NCBI RefSeq assembly: GCF_001665785.1
Contig: NZ_LZSO01000012.1
Location: 397,967 to 461,966 of the forward strand
Length of the DNA stretch: 64,000 nucleotides
Source of the DNA: Mycolicibacterium peregrinum
GTDB lineage: Bacteria; Actinomycetota; Actinomycetes; Mycobacteriales; Mycobacteriaceae
Direction: 5' to 3'
The notes beneath the pieces were generated by a model. The model was given only the letters and a program-made list of their open reading frames with translations. It searched no databases and was not told the DNA's origin. Made by a program: the position numbers and the translations under genes. This document shows, one piece after another, positions 18,407-27,034 of the stretch. Each line of letters begins with the position of its first letter. Within the stretch, counting starts at the first letter, position 1.

Positions 18407-20016
18407 GGAATCAGCTTGCCGGGGTTGAGGATTCCTGCCGGATCCAGTGTGGCCTTCACGGCGCGCAACACCTGGGCGCCGAGGTCTCCGATCTCGTCCC
18501 GCATCCACGGGCGATGGTCCGCGCCGACAGCATGGTGGTGGGTGATGGTGCCGCCGCTGCGCACCATCGCGTCGGAGGCCGCGGTCTTCGCGGCCTGCCA
18601 CTGCTCGATCGGGTTGCCGCGCTGGGCGGCGACGACCGTGAAGTAGAGCGAGGCACCAGTGGGGTACACATGCGAAATGTGGCACATCACCAGGGCGGGC
18701 GTGCCGGATTCGGCGAGGGCGGTGGTCAGGGCTTCGGTGACCGCGGCCTTCAGCGTGCCCAGGTTGGACCACGTGGTGGCCGTCTCCAGTGTTTCGCACA
18801 ACGCGCCCGCCGCCAGCAGTGAATCACGCAGATACGGTGCGTTGAACCGGCCGTGCTCCCAGGCCCGCGCCGGGGCCTCGCCCAGCGACGTGCCGCCCCG
18901 GGCTTCCAGGACTGCGCGGGTTTCCTCGTGGCGGCTCTCGGTGTGCGCCGCGGTGCCCTCGAACAGCGTGATGGCCAAGCAGCCCCCGGTGATGCTCTGC
19001 TCGCCGATGCTGTCGGTGGTGGCCAGGTTCACCCCGGTCTCGGCCTCATCAGACAGCCGGATCACTGTCGGTCCGGTGCCGGTCTGGATGACCGCCCGCA
19101 GCGCCTCGGCGCCGGTCGCGAAATCCGGGAAGGACCACGCCTCGTAGCGGGTGGTCTCGGGCACCGGGTGCACGCGAACCCGGACCCGGGTGATGACACC
19201 GAACACCCCTTCCGAACCGAGGAGCAGCTGGCGCAGATCCGGTCCGGCCGCCGAGGCCGGGGCGCGGCCGAGCTCGAGTGTCCCCGCCGGGGTCACGGCA
19301 TGCAGCCCGCGGACCATGTCGTCGAAACGTCCGTACCCGGCCGAACCCTGGCCAGAGGACCGGGTGGCGGCGAACCCGCCGATGGTGGCGAACTGAAAGC
19401 TCTGCGGAAAGTGGCCCAGCGAGAAGCCATGTGCACCGAGCAGTGCCTCGGCCTGTGGCCCGGTGACGCCCGCGCCCAGTTCGGCCTCGCCGCTCACCTC
19501 GTCGAGGCTGTGCAGCGCGTCGAACCGGCGCAGATCGAGCGCCACGACCGCGACGAAGTCGCCGCGCAACGGATCGAGTCCGCCCACCACGCTGGTGCCC
19601 CCGCCGAACGGGACGACCGCGATCCGGTGTTCGGAACAGTAGGTGAGGATTGCGGCGACCTCGTCCTCAGTACCTGGGAGCAGGACCGCATCGGGTGCAT
19701 CCTGGACGCCGGAACCATTGCGGCGCAGCAGGTCCAACGTCGACTTGCCTCCGGCGTGCAGTAGCCGTGACATGGTGTCGGTGCCGCAGTGCGGTGCGCC
19801 GACGATGGCGGCGAGGGCCTCACGATCACCGTCGGTCAGGGTCGACGGCTGCAACTGCGCCCGCTCGGGCGTCGGCTCTGCCGCCGGAGCTGCGTCGACG
19901 CCCAGCGCCTGTTGCAGCAGGGAGCGGATCCCGTCGGACAGCGGCTTGGCCGCGTCTGGATCGCCCCAGGCATTCCACTTCATCGGAGGCAGAAACTGTT
20001 CGGCCGGCTGAGTCAT
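18403..20016 (-). CDS. FAD-binding oxidase, alkyl-DHAP synthase-like (Rv2251-like)
   Basis: A 537-residue flavoprotein of the vanillyl-alcohol oxidase/PCMH family. The FAD-binding domain (about 90-280) contains FGGGTSVVGGLDP and the later GFAATRSSGQGSAGYGRFDDM, both typical of alkyl-dihydroxyacetonephosphate synthase (AgpS) relatives. The C-terminal cap includes HHHAVGADHRPWM near the end, matching the AgpS active-site His cluster. Ether-lipid chemistry is suggested by the family and by coupling to a lipid kinase, but mycobacteria have no proven plasmalogen pathway, so the role is uncertain. It is divergent from a TetR gene with 17 bases between the starts. Confidence 0.78.
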   Translation of the reverse strand: MTQPAEQFLPPMKWNAWGDPDAAKPLSDGIRSLLQQALGVDAAPAAEPTPERAQLQPSTLTDGDREALAAIVGAPHCGTDTMSRLLHAGGKSTLDLLRRNGSGVQDAPDAVLLPGTEDEVAAILTYCSEHRIAVVPFGGGTSVVGGLDPLRGDFVAVVALDLRRFDALHSLDEVSGEAELGAGVTGPQAEALLGAHGFSLGHFPQSFQFATIGGFAATRSSGQGSAGYGRFDDMVRGLHAVTPAGTLELGRAPASAAGPDLRQLLLGSEGVFGVITRVRVRVHPVPETTRYEAWSFPDFATGAEALRAVIQTGTGPTVIRLSDEAETGVNLATTDSIGEQSITGGCLAITLFEGTAAHTESRHEETRAVLEARGGTSLGEAPARAWEHGRFNAPYLRDSLLAAGALCETLETATTWSNLGTLKAAVTEALTTALAESGTPALVMCHISHVYPTGASLYFTVVAAQRGNPIEQWQAAKTAASDAMVRSGGTITHHHAVGADHRPWMRDEIGDLGAQVLRAVKATLDPAGILNPGKLIP

Positions 20017-20033
20017 GCGTTACAGTATTACAC

Positions 20034-20621
20034 ATGATGTCAATCAGTAACGAAGGATCGCTGAGCGACCAGATCTTGGATGCCGCCGCGAGCTGCGTGC
20101 TGGCTTTCGGCGTGGACCGGGTGACCCTGGCCGAGATCGCCCGCCGGGCCGGGGTCAGCCGCCCCACCGTGTACCGGCGTTTCCCCGATACCCAGTCGAT
20201 CCTGGCTGCGCTGCTCACCGCGCGAGTCGTCGGTGTCCTCGATGCAACCGAAGCGGGCGATCCGGGCCGGGCGGCGCTGGTCGACCGCATCGTGACGGTG
20301 GCCGCGCGGCTGCGTCACGACGAGGTGATCATGGCGGTCCTGCACTCCGCGCCCGAGGTGGCGATGGTCTACATCTCCGAGCGGCTGGGCACCAGCCAGC
20401 AGATCCTGATCGACGCGCTGGCCGGGGAGCTCAAGCTCGCCCAGGAGGTGAGCTCGGCAACCAACCGGGTCCGGGCAGGTGATCCCCGCCGGCTGGCGAC
20501 CATGTGCCTGCTGATCACCCAGTCGGCGATCCAGTCCGCACAGATGGTCGAGCCCATCCTCGACGTCGACGCACTGGCGGTCGAGCTCACCCACGCACTG
20601 AACGGATACCTGGCCTCATGA
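20034..20621 (+). CDS. TetR-family regulator (Rv2250c-like)
   Basis: A 195-residue regulator with a TetR helix-turn-helix: VTLAEIARRAGVSRPTVYRRF at about residues 28-48. It overlaps the start of glpD by 4 bases (ATGA) and is divergent from the AgpS-like oxidase. The gap holding the divergent promoter is only 17 bases and includes a tacagtattacac tract. Position therefore suggests control of glycerol-phosphate/lipid genes on both sides. In M. tuberculosis Rv2250c has the same place next to glpD1. Confidence 0.82.
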   Translation: MMSISNEGSLSDQILDAAASCVLAFGVDRVTLAEIARRAGVSRPTVYRRFPDTQSILAALLTARVVGVLDATEAGDPGRAALVDRIVTVAARLRHDEVIMAVLHSAPEVAMVYISERLGTSQQILIDALAGELKLAQEVSSATNRVRAGDPRRLATMCLLITQSAIQSAQMVEPILDVDALAVELTHALNGYLAS

Positions 20622-22165
20622 CCGGTCCGACGGCCCTCAATCGCACCAGGCGCACAACAGAATTGGCCGCACTCGCCGAGGGCGAGCAGGTCGACGTGAT
20701 CGTCATCGGCGGTGGGATCACCGGTGCGGGCATCGCCCTGGATGCCGCGTCACGGGGTCTGAGCGTGGCATTGGTGGAAAAGCACGATCTGGCCTTCGGG
20801 ACCAGCCGGTGGAGCTCGAAACTCGTGCACGGCGGACTGCGCTACCTGGCCACCGGCAATATCGGGATCGCCCGCCGCAGTGCCATCGAACGCGGAATCC
20901 TGATGACCCGCAACGCACCTCACCTCGTCAAGGCCATGCCGCAACTGGTGCCGCTGCTGCCGTCGATGGGCCGCGGGTCACGTGCGTTGGTGCGCACCGG
21001 ATTCGTGGCCGGTGATGGCCTGCGCAGGCTCGCCGGTACCAGCGCGTCGACCTTGCCACGCTCACGCCGGGTGGACGCACGCCGCACTGTCGAACTGGCC
21101 CCCACCGTGCGCACAGAGGGACTCGATGGCGGTTTCCTGGCCTACGACGGTCAGCTCGTCGACGACGCCCGCCTGGTGGCCGCTGTCGCCCGCACCGCCG
21201 CGCAGCATGGGGCCCGCATCCTGACGAGGGTGTCTGCCGGCGCCGCCGGCGCGAACTCGGTACACCTGACCGACGAACTGACCGGGGATTCCTTCGACGC
21301 CACCGCGCGTGTGGTGATCAACGCCGCCGGCGTGTGGGCCGGCGATCTCGACCCGGCGCTCACACTGCGGCCCAGTCGCGGAACACATCTGGTGTTCGAT
21401 GCCGCCGCGTTCGGCAATCCCACCGCGGCCCTGACCATTCCGATACCGGGGGAGTTGAATCGGTTCGTCTTCGCCATGCCCGAACAGCTCGGCCGGGTCT
21501 ACCTGGGGCTCACGGACGAAGATGCGCCGGGGCCCATTCCCGATGTGCCGCAACCCACTCCGGGTGAGATTCGTTTCCTGTTGGACACTGTCAACACCGC
21601 TCTTGCCACCGCCCTGACCACCGCGGATGTGCGGGGCGCGTATGCCGGGCTGCGGCCGCTGATCGATACCGGGCAGGGCAACACGGCCGACGTGTCCCGC
21701 GAGCACGCAGTGGTGGAGTCGGCGAGTGGGGTGATCAGCATCATCGGTGGGAAGCTCACCGAATACCGCTACATGGCCCAGGATGTGCTCGACCGCGCGC
21801 TGGCCCTGCGCGGCCTGACCGCCTCGGGTTGCCGCACCGCCAACCTGCCGCTCGTCGGCGCACCGGCCAATCCGGTGTCCACCCTGCGATCCGAACACGC
21901 ACTGCCGTCCTCACTGGTCGCACGGTACGGAGCTGAGGCGCCCAATGTGATCGCACGGGCGCGGTGCGCCCGACCCACCGATCCGGTGGCCGACGGAATC
22001 GACGTCATCCGTGCAGAATTCGAGTACGCCGTCACGCACGAGGGCGCCTTGAGCGCCGACGACATCCTCGACCGACGTACGCGTATCAGTCTGGTCAGCG
22101 CCGACCGGGACCGTGCCGCCGGAGTGGCCGCCGAGATGATCGCTGAATTCGGGGGAGTCGAGTAG
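20618..22165 (+). CDS. glpD: Glycerol-3-phosphate dehydrogenase (FAD)
   Basis: A 515-residue membrane-associated flavoenzyme that oxidises sn-glycerol 3-phosphate to dihydroxyacetone phosphate and passes electrons to the quinone pool. The N-terminal VIGGGITGAGIALDAASRG is the FAD motif, followed by the GlpD signature FGTSRWSSKLVHGGLRYL. The C-terminal region holds the GlpD cap domain (REHAVVESASGVISIIGGKLTEYR). The ATG at 20618 overlaps the TetR stop. Linkage to the AgpS-like oxidase and lipid kinase points to glycerolipid metabolism, as at Rv2249c-Rv2252. Confidence 0.88.
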   Translation: MTGPTALNRTRRTTELAALAEGEQVDVIVIGGGITGAGIALDAASRGLSVALVEKHDLAFGTSRWSSKLVHGGLRYLATGNIGIARRSAIERGILMTRNAPHLVKAMPQLVPLLPSMGRGSRALVRTGFVAGDGLRRLAGTSASTLPRSRRVDARRTVELAPTVRTEGLDGGFLAYDGQLVDDARLVAAVARTAAQHGARILTRVSAGAAGANSVHLTDELTGDSFDATARVVINAAGVWAGDLDPALTLRPSRGTHLVFDAAAFGNPTAALTIPIPGELNRFVFAMPEQLGRVYLGLTDEDAPGPIPDVPQPTPGEIRFLLDTVNTALATALTTADVRGAYAGLRPLIDTGQGNTADVSREHAVVESASGVISIIGGKLTEYRYMAQDVLDRALALRGLTASGCRTANLPLVGAPANPVSTLRSEHALPSSLVARYGAEAPNVIARARCARPTDPVADGIDVIRAEFEYAVTHEGALSADDILDRRTRISLVSADRDRAAGVAAEMIAEFGGVE

Positions 22166-22208
22166 TCCGCTACGCGGCTGAGACAGCTTCCAGGACTACA
22201 GTCGGGGC

Positions 22209-23780
22209 GTGGCGAAGACCGGGATACCGGTGCTGATCGTCGGCGCCGGTGTGGCGGGGTTGGCCAGTGCGGCCCTGCTGGCTCAACACGGCGTGGAATC
22301 GATGCTGGTGGAAAAGCGTCGTGAGCTCTTCATCTATCCCAAGGCACGGAACCTGACCTTTCGCACGTGCGAGATCCTGCGTGGGCTCGGCCTCGCCGAC
22401 GAGGTGCATGCCGTGGCCGAAGGTGTGTCGAGCGTGGCGCTCAAACCATTCCTGAACAGCACCTCGGCGGAGCCTGCCATGGATATCGATGCGATCTTCG
22501 CAGGGTTCGCCGGCCTGAGCCCGGAACCGGTGGTCCAGTACTGCCCGCAGAGCCACCTCGAACCGATCCTGCTCGGCGAGATCCGTCGTCGCGGCAGCGC
22601 TGTCCGCTACGGCACGACCCTGGTGGACTTCGCACAGGACGCTGAAGGAGTGACTGCCGAGTTGCGCTCGGATGCGGGCAATGAGACGGTGCATGCCGAC
22701 TATCTGATCGCCGCTGACGGTGTGCGCGGCACCATCCGTACCCGGCTCGGCATCGGCACCTCGGGCTACGGCGCGTTGCCGATCTACGTGGTCTTCATCT
22801 ACTTCCAGGGCCGATGGCGGTCGTTCGTACCGGAGCTGGGTGATGGTGATGCGATACAGGTGCGCAATGCCGATGTGGACGGAATCTTCGTGACCATCGA
22901 CGAGGACCGTGGCATGTTCATCACCACCTATCTGCCCGGGCGCGGCGAGTCGGCCGACCAATTCACCCCGGACCATTGCCGGGCGGTGCTCACCGCGGCG
23001 ATCGGCGAATCGATCGACCCGGAGATCATAGAAGTGGCCCCGTGGCAGCCCCACGAGCAGGTTGCCGACCAATTCCTTAGCGGGCGAACGTTTCTCGTCG
23101 GCGACGCTGCCCACACGATGCCACCGTTCAAGGCCGGCGGGGCGAACGTCGCCATCCAGAGCGCACACAACTTGGCCTGGAAGTTGGCGGCTGTCCATCA
23201 CGGCACCGCGGGACCGGGACTGCTGGCGACCTATCACGACGAGCGGTATCCGGTCGGCCGCTTCGCCGCGCGACAATCGCTGATCGGGCCGCCACTGGCT
23301 CTGCTCAAGCTCGACAATGCCGGGCCCGGACTGTCTCCTGGCGAGGAAGCTCCGCTGTTCGACATGATCCTGGGATACCAGTACCACTCAGCGGCAGTCG
23401 TTTCCGGCGCTCAGTCAGGCGTAGGCGTGACCTTCGTCGAAGAACTGCGCGGCCAGTCCGGCACCCGGATGCCCCACATCTGGTTGTCTCGTGAGGGCAG
23501 ACGGGTATCCACCATCGATCTGATCGACCATGGATTCGCGCTGTTCTCCGCGGGAGCCGAGTCGGCATGGCAATCGGCGGCAGCAGCGGTCGGGTCAACC
23601 CTGGGCACGACGGTCACGGTGCACTCCCTGACCGCCGACGGAGCGACTCAAGTGGGTCTCGGCCGCGGCGGAGCGCTTCTGGTCCGCCCTGACGATTTCG
23701 TTTGTTGGCGCGCGGAGGAACTCCCCGCCAGCCCGGAAGCTGCGTTACACCAAGCACTCTCGTCGATTCTTGACCGGTGA
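22209..23780 (+). CDS. FAD-dependent aromatic monooxygenase (PheA/TfdB, RdmE/PgaE-like)
   Basis: A 523-residue group A flavoprotein hydroxylase from a GTG start. The three FAD/NADPH motifs are present: VGAGVAGLASAALLAQHG at the N-terminus, the DG motif in LIAADGVRGTIR, and the GD motif in LVGDAAHTMPPFKAGGANV. The C-terminal thioredoxin-like domain ends with LLVRPDDFVCWR, as in polyketide hydroxylases and rifampicin monooxygenase relatives. It likely hydroxylates an aromatic substrate with NAD(P)H and O2. It lies between glpD and accD6, where M. tuberculosis has only Rv2248, so it is a species-specific insertion. Confidence 0.78.
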   Translation: MAKTGIPVLIVGAGVAGLASAALLAQHGVESMLVEKRRELFIYPKARNLTFRTCEILRGLGLADEVHAVAEGVSSVALKPFLNSTSAEPAMDIDAIFAGFAGLSPEPVVQYCPQSHLEPILLGEIRRRGSAVRYGTTLVDFAQDAEGVTAELRSDAGNETVHADYLIAADGVRGTIRTRLGIGTSGYGALPIYVVFIYFQGRWRSFVPELGDGDAIQVRNADVDGIFVTIDEDRGMFITTYLPGRGESADQFTPDHCRAVLTAAIGESIDPEIIEVAPWQPHEQVADQFLSGRTFLVGDAAHTMPPFKAGGANVAIQSAHNLAWKLAAVHHGTAGPGLLATYHDERYPVGRFAARQSLIGPPLALLKLDNAGPGLSPGEEAPLFDMILGYQYHSAAVVSGAQSGVGVTFVEELRGQSGTRMPHIWLSREGRRVSTIDLIDHGFALFSAGAESAWQSAAAAVGSTLGTTVTVHSLTADGATQVGLGRGGALLVRPDDFVCWRAEELPASPEAALHQALSSILDR

Positions 23781-23792
23781 TTCCCGCCCGGG

Positions 23793-24668
23793 TTACTTGG
23801 CCAGGAGGACATCCCGGACCGCTGAGGCGGTGTGACGTTGCCACATTGCCTGGGCGCCCACCAGCAGCGGAGGTTCGAGCTCGGTGACGACCACGCGGCC
23901 ATCCATGGCCGGGCCGGGTGCCGTAGTGACGAACGTGACGGCACCGGTGGTGAGCGGCGCGGCGACGGTGGCCGCACCCTGGACCCGGCTGACCACATAG
24001 TCGGGTTCAAAACCGGCACGTCGGCACGCGCCCATCAGGAAGTCGCTGTAATACGACGCCCCCGGCGGCGCCCACAGCGCGATGCGTTCCCCGGCCAGCT
24101 CGCGAATGTCGACAGCCGGCTGGTGGGCGAGTCGATGTTCGCGGGGCAGCGCGAGCCGCACACGGTCGTAACCCAGGACGGCCGTGGCCAATTCGTTGGT
24201 GGGAACGACCCCGCGGCGCAGACCCAGGTGCACCGTGCCGTCGAGTACAGCATCACCGAGCTGATCGGGGTACAGCTGACGGAAGGTGAAGGAGGCGTCG
24301 GGGAATGCGTCGATCGCCGGTTCGAGCAGCGTGTAGGCCTCGCTCCCGCTGAGTGCCGGAGTGTGGCCGACGACAAAGACCTCCGCGGCGTCGCCGGCGG
24401 CCGACTCCACCCGCTCGGCCACGGTTCGCGCCGCTGCCAGCAGGGTTCGCCCTTCGGCCAGCAGCAATTCACCGGCTCGTGTGAGGGTCAGGCGGCGGCC
24501 CTCACGCCGGAACAAGGTGGCGTTGAGGTCCCTTTCCAGTTGCTGCATCGAGCTGCTGAGCGCCTGTTGGCTAACGTGCAGTCCAGTTGCTGCGGCGGTG
24601 ACGCTGCCGGATTCCGCGATCGCGATGAATTGACGTAAACGTCGTAGATCAGGGACTTCTGCGGACAC
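23793..24668 (-). CDS. LysR-family transcriptional regulator
   Basis: A 291-residue regulator from a GTG start. The N-terminal winged HTH (about 8-67) has RRLRQFIAIAESGSVTAAA and VSQQALSSSMQQLE, typical of LysR proteins. Residues about 90-290 form the periplasmic-binding-like effector domain. It is divergent from an SDR gene and converges on the flavin monooxygenase gene with stops 12 bases apart. The usual arrangement implies it controls the divergent SDR and possibly itself. Confidence 0.85.
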   Translation of the reverse strand: MSAEVPDLRRLRQFIAIAESGSVTAAATGLHVSQQALSSSMQQLERDLNATLFRREGRRLTLTRAGELLLAEGRTLLAAARTVAERVESAAGDAAEVFVVGHTPALSGSEAYTLLEPAIDAFPDASFTFRQLYPDQLGDAVLDGTVHLGLRRGVVPTNELATAVLGYDRVRLALPREHRLAHQPAVDIRELAGERIALWAPPGASYYSDFLMGACRRAGFEPDYVVSRVQGAATVAAPLTTGAVTFVTTAPGPAMDGRVVVTELEPPLLVGAQAMWQRHTASAVRDVLLAK

Positions 24669-24680
24669 CTAAACAGCCTA

Positions 24681-24701
24681 TCCACAATCAACGCTTGTGG
24701 A
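24681..24701. promoter_or_regulatory. Candidate LysR box
   Basis: A perfect 7-bp inverted repeat, TCCACAA and TTGTGGA separated by 7 bases, lies 12 bases upstream of the LysR start in the 87-base divergent promoter. Its T-N11-A core matches the generic LysR recognition pattern, and a further TGTGGAT lies closer to the SDR gene. Confidence 0.55.
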
Positions 24702-24755
24702 AACCTCGGGTTTTTGCGTTATTCATATGTGGATCGCGAAACTAGGCTATTGCCT

Positions 24756-25505
24756 ATGAGCAAACTAGAAGGAAAGTCTGCAATCGTTGCCGCCGGTGCG
24801 AAGAACCTGGGTGGCCTGATCAGCACGACGTTGGCTTCGAGGGGTGTCAATGTCGCCGTTCACTACAACAGTGCCTCCAGCGAGGCCGACGCCGACAAGA
24901 CGGTGGCGGCAGTGCAGGCCGCCGGGGTGAAGGCGGTCAAGGTCCAGGGCGATCTGACGGTGCCGGCCAATGTCGAGAAACTCTTCGACACGGCCATCGA
25001 CGCCTTCGGCAGTGTGGACATCGCGATCAACACCGTCGGCAAGGTGCTGCGTAAGCCGTTCGTGGAAACCACTGAGGCCGAATATGACTCGATGTTCGAC
25101 ATCAACGCCAAGGCCGCCTATTTCTTCCTGCAACAGGCGGGCAAGCGGCTGGCCGACAACGGGTCGGTGGTCACCATCGTGACCGCGTTGCTGGCGGCCT
25201 ACACCGACGGGTACTCGACGTACGCGGGCTCCAAGAGCCCCGTCGAACACTTCACCCGGGCCGCCTCCAAGGAATTCGGCGTCCGGGGGATCAACGTCAA
25301 CAACGTCGCCCCCGGCCCGATGGACACACCGTTCTTCTATCCGCAGGAGACGCCGGAGCGCGTCGAGTTCCACAAGTCGCAGGCCATGGGCAACCGGCTG
25401 ACCGAGATCACCGACATCGCCCCGCTGGTCGTGTTCCTGGCCGACGAGGGCCACTGGATCAACGGGCAGACCATCTTCGCCAACGGCGGTTACACCACGC
25501 GCTGA
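24756..25505 (+). CDS. SDR-family oxidoreductase
   Basis: A 249-residue SDR from the ATG at 24756. The cofactor segment is VAAGAKNLGGLISTTLASRG, a divergent form of the glycine motif; the Tyr-Lys pair is YAGSK with the upstream INTVGK replacing the usual NNAG. The C-terminal FLADEGHWINGQTIFANGG is the common SDR ending. It is divergent from the LysR gene and likely its target. The substrate is unknown. The gene is followed by a large inverted repeat. Confidence 0.8.
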   Translation: MSKLEGKSAIVAAGAKNLGGLISTTLASRGVNVAVHYNSASSEADADKTVAAVQAAGVKAVKVQGDLTVPANVEKLFDTAIDAFGSVDIAINTVGKVLRKPFVETTEAEYDSMFDINAKAAYFFLQQAGKRLADNGSVVTIVTALLAAYTDGYSTYAGSKSPVEHFTRAASKEFGVRGINVNNVAPGPMDTPFFYPQETPERVEFHKSQAMGNRLTEITDIAPLVVFLADEGHWINGQTIFANGGYTTR

Positions 25506-25510
25506 AACGC

Positions 25511-25567
25511 CGAATGGCCAGTTATTGCACGGCTTTTCGCCTGAAGTGTGCAATAACTGGCCATTCG
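25511..25567. terminator. Bidirectional terminator: perfect 20-bp inverted repeat
   Basis: Arms at 25511-25530 and 25548-25567 are perfectly complementary over 20 bp, with a 17-base loop. The repeat lies between the convergent SDR and accD6 stop codons, so it can serve as a terminator for both. It has no clear T-tract, as is common for mycobacterial terminators. The length and perfection of the stem are unusual. Confidence 0.75.
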
Positions 25568-25581
25568 TGCCAGCTGAGTGG

Positions 25582-27003
25582 TTACAGCGGGATGTTCTTG
25601 TGGCGGCCGCGCCGGTGCGGGGCCTCGGCCAGCGCCTGCGTCAGCTTGCTGCGGGTGTGAGCCGGGTCGATCTTCTCGTCGACCACGCCGATCTCGATCG
25701 CCGAATCCACACCACCGGCGATGCGCTCGTGCTCGATGGCGAGCTCCTCGTGCAGCGCCTCACGCTCGTGATCCGGGGCTGCGGCCAGCTTGCGCTTGTG
25801 CAGGATGCCGACGGCGGCCTTGGCGCCCATGACGGCGACCTCGGCGTCCGGCCAGGCGAACACCTTGGTGGCGTTGAGCGACCGCGAGTTCATCGCGATG
25901 TAGGCGCCGCCGTAGATCTTGCGGGTCACCAGGGTGACGCGGGGGACCGAGGACTCACCGAAAGCATGCAGCAGCTTGGCGCCGCGACGGACCACGCCGC
26001 CCCATTCCTGATCCACGCCGGGCAGGTAGCCCGGAACGTCGACGACGACCACCAGCGGAATGCCGAAGGCATCGCAGAGCCGCACGAAACGGGCCGACTT
26101 CTCGGCACTTTCGGAGTTCAGGCAGCCGCCGAGACGCAGCGGGTTGTTGGCGATGACACCGACCGAACGGCCGGCCAGGCGACCGAGGCCGACCACGATC
26201 GACGGGGCCCATTTGGCCTGGAACTCCTCGAACGGCACACCCTCGTCGAGCAGAGCTTCGATGATCGGGTGCACGTCGTAGGCGCGGCGAGCCGATTCGG
26301 GCATCAGCGCAGCCAGGTCGGTGTCGCCGGCCTCGGCCTTGTTGCGATCGAAATGCCCCTGCTGGCTGAACAATCCGACCAGACGGCGGCCGCGCTCGTA
26401 GGCATCGAGCTCGTCGTCGGCGACGATGTGGCACACACCGGACTTCTTGTGGTGAGCGTCGGGGCCGCCGAGCGACACCATGTCGACGTCCTCACCGGTG
26501 ACGCTGCGCACCACGTCCGGACCGGTGACGAACACCTTGCTGTCCGGGGCCATGATGATCACGTCGGTCAGGGCGGGACCGTAAGCCGCACCGCCGGCGG
26601 CGAATCCGACGACCACCGAGATCTGCGGGATGTAACCCGACGCCCGGATCATCGCCTCGAAGACCAGGCCGACCGCGTGCAGGGCCTTGACGCCCTCGGC
26701 CAGCCGCGCACCGCCCGAGTGCCAGATGCCGACGATCGGGCTCTGCTCTTCGATCGCGGTGTCGTAGGCGTTGACGATGTGGGCACAGCCCTCGATGCCC
26801 ATGGCGCCGCCCATCACGGTGCCGTCGGTGCAGAACGCAACCGTGCGAACACCGTTGACCGTGCCGGCGGCCGCCAGCACGCCCGAGCGGTCCCGCTCGT
26901 GCAGCAGCTCGACGCTGCCGTCATCGAAGAAGGTCTGCAGGCGCAGCAGCGGGTCGCGGGGGTCGAGCGACTCGGCAGCGGTTTCGGGGGCCATGATCGT
27001 CAT
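25582..27003 (-). CDS. accD6: Acyl-CoA carboxylase carboxyltransferase beta subunit
   Basis: A 473-residue carboxyltransferase, the same length as M. tuberculosis AccD6. It has the two crotonase-like domains of the family: the N-terminal one with AAAGTVNGVRTVAF and HSGGARLAEG, and the C-terminal one with VVVDVPGYLPG and GGAYIAMNSR. The enzyme, with an AccA biotin subunit, makes malonyl-CoA for FAS-I and FAS-II. The ATG at 27003 has an AAGGAG RBS; a second ATG at 26994 is possible. It is last in the fabD-acpM-kasA-kasB-accD6 operon, 31 bases after kasB. Confidence 0.93.
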   Translation of the reverse strand: MTIMAPETAAESLDPRDPLLRLQTFFDDGSVELLHERDRSGVLAAAGTVNGVRTVAFCTDGTVMGGAMGIEGCAHIVNAYDTAIEEQSPIVGIWHSGGARLAEGVKALHAVGLVFEAMIRASGYIPQISVVVGFAAGGAAYGPALTDVIIMAPDSKVFVTGPDVVRSVTGEDVDMVSLGGPDAHHKKSGVCHIVADDELDAYERGRRLVGLFSQQGHFDRNKAEAGDTDLAALMPESARRAYDVHPIIEALLDEGVPFEEFQAKWAPSIVVGLGRLAGRSVGVIANNPLRLGGCLNSESAEKSARFVRLCDAFGIPLVVVVDVPGYLPGVDQEWGGVVRRGAKLLHAFGESSVPRVTLVTRKIYGGAYIAMNSRSLNATKVFAWPDAEVAVMGAKAAVGILHKRKLAAAPDHEREALHEELAIEHERIAGGVDSAIEIGVVDEKIDPAHTRSKLTQALAEAPHRRGRHKNIPL

Positions 27004-27034
27004 GTAGGTCTCCTTTAGTGGAAAGCTCTGGGGT

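Noticed and set aside
25525..27018. A 497-codon + strand frame opposite accD6
   Set aside because: Antisense shadow of a well-conserved enzyme; no motifs.
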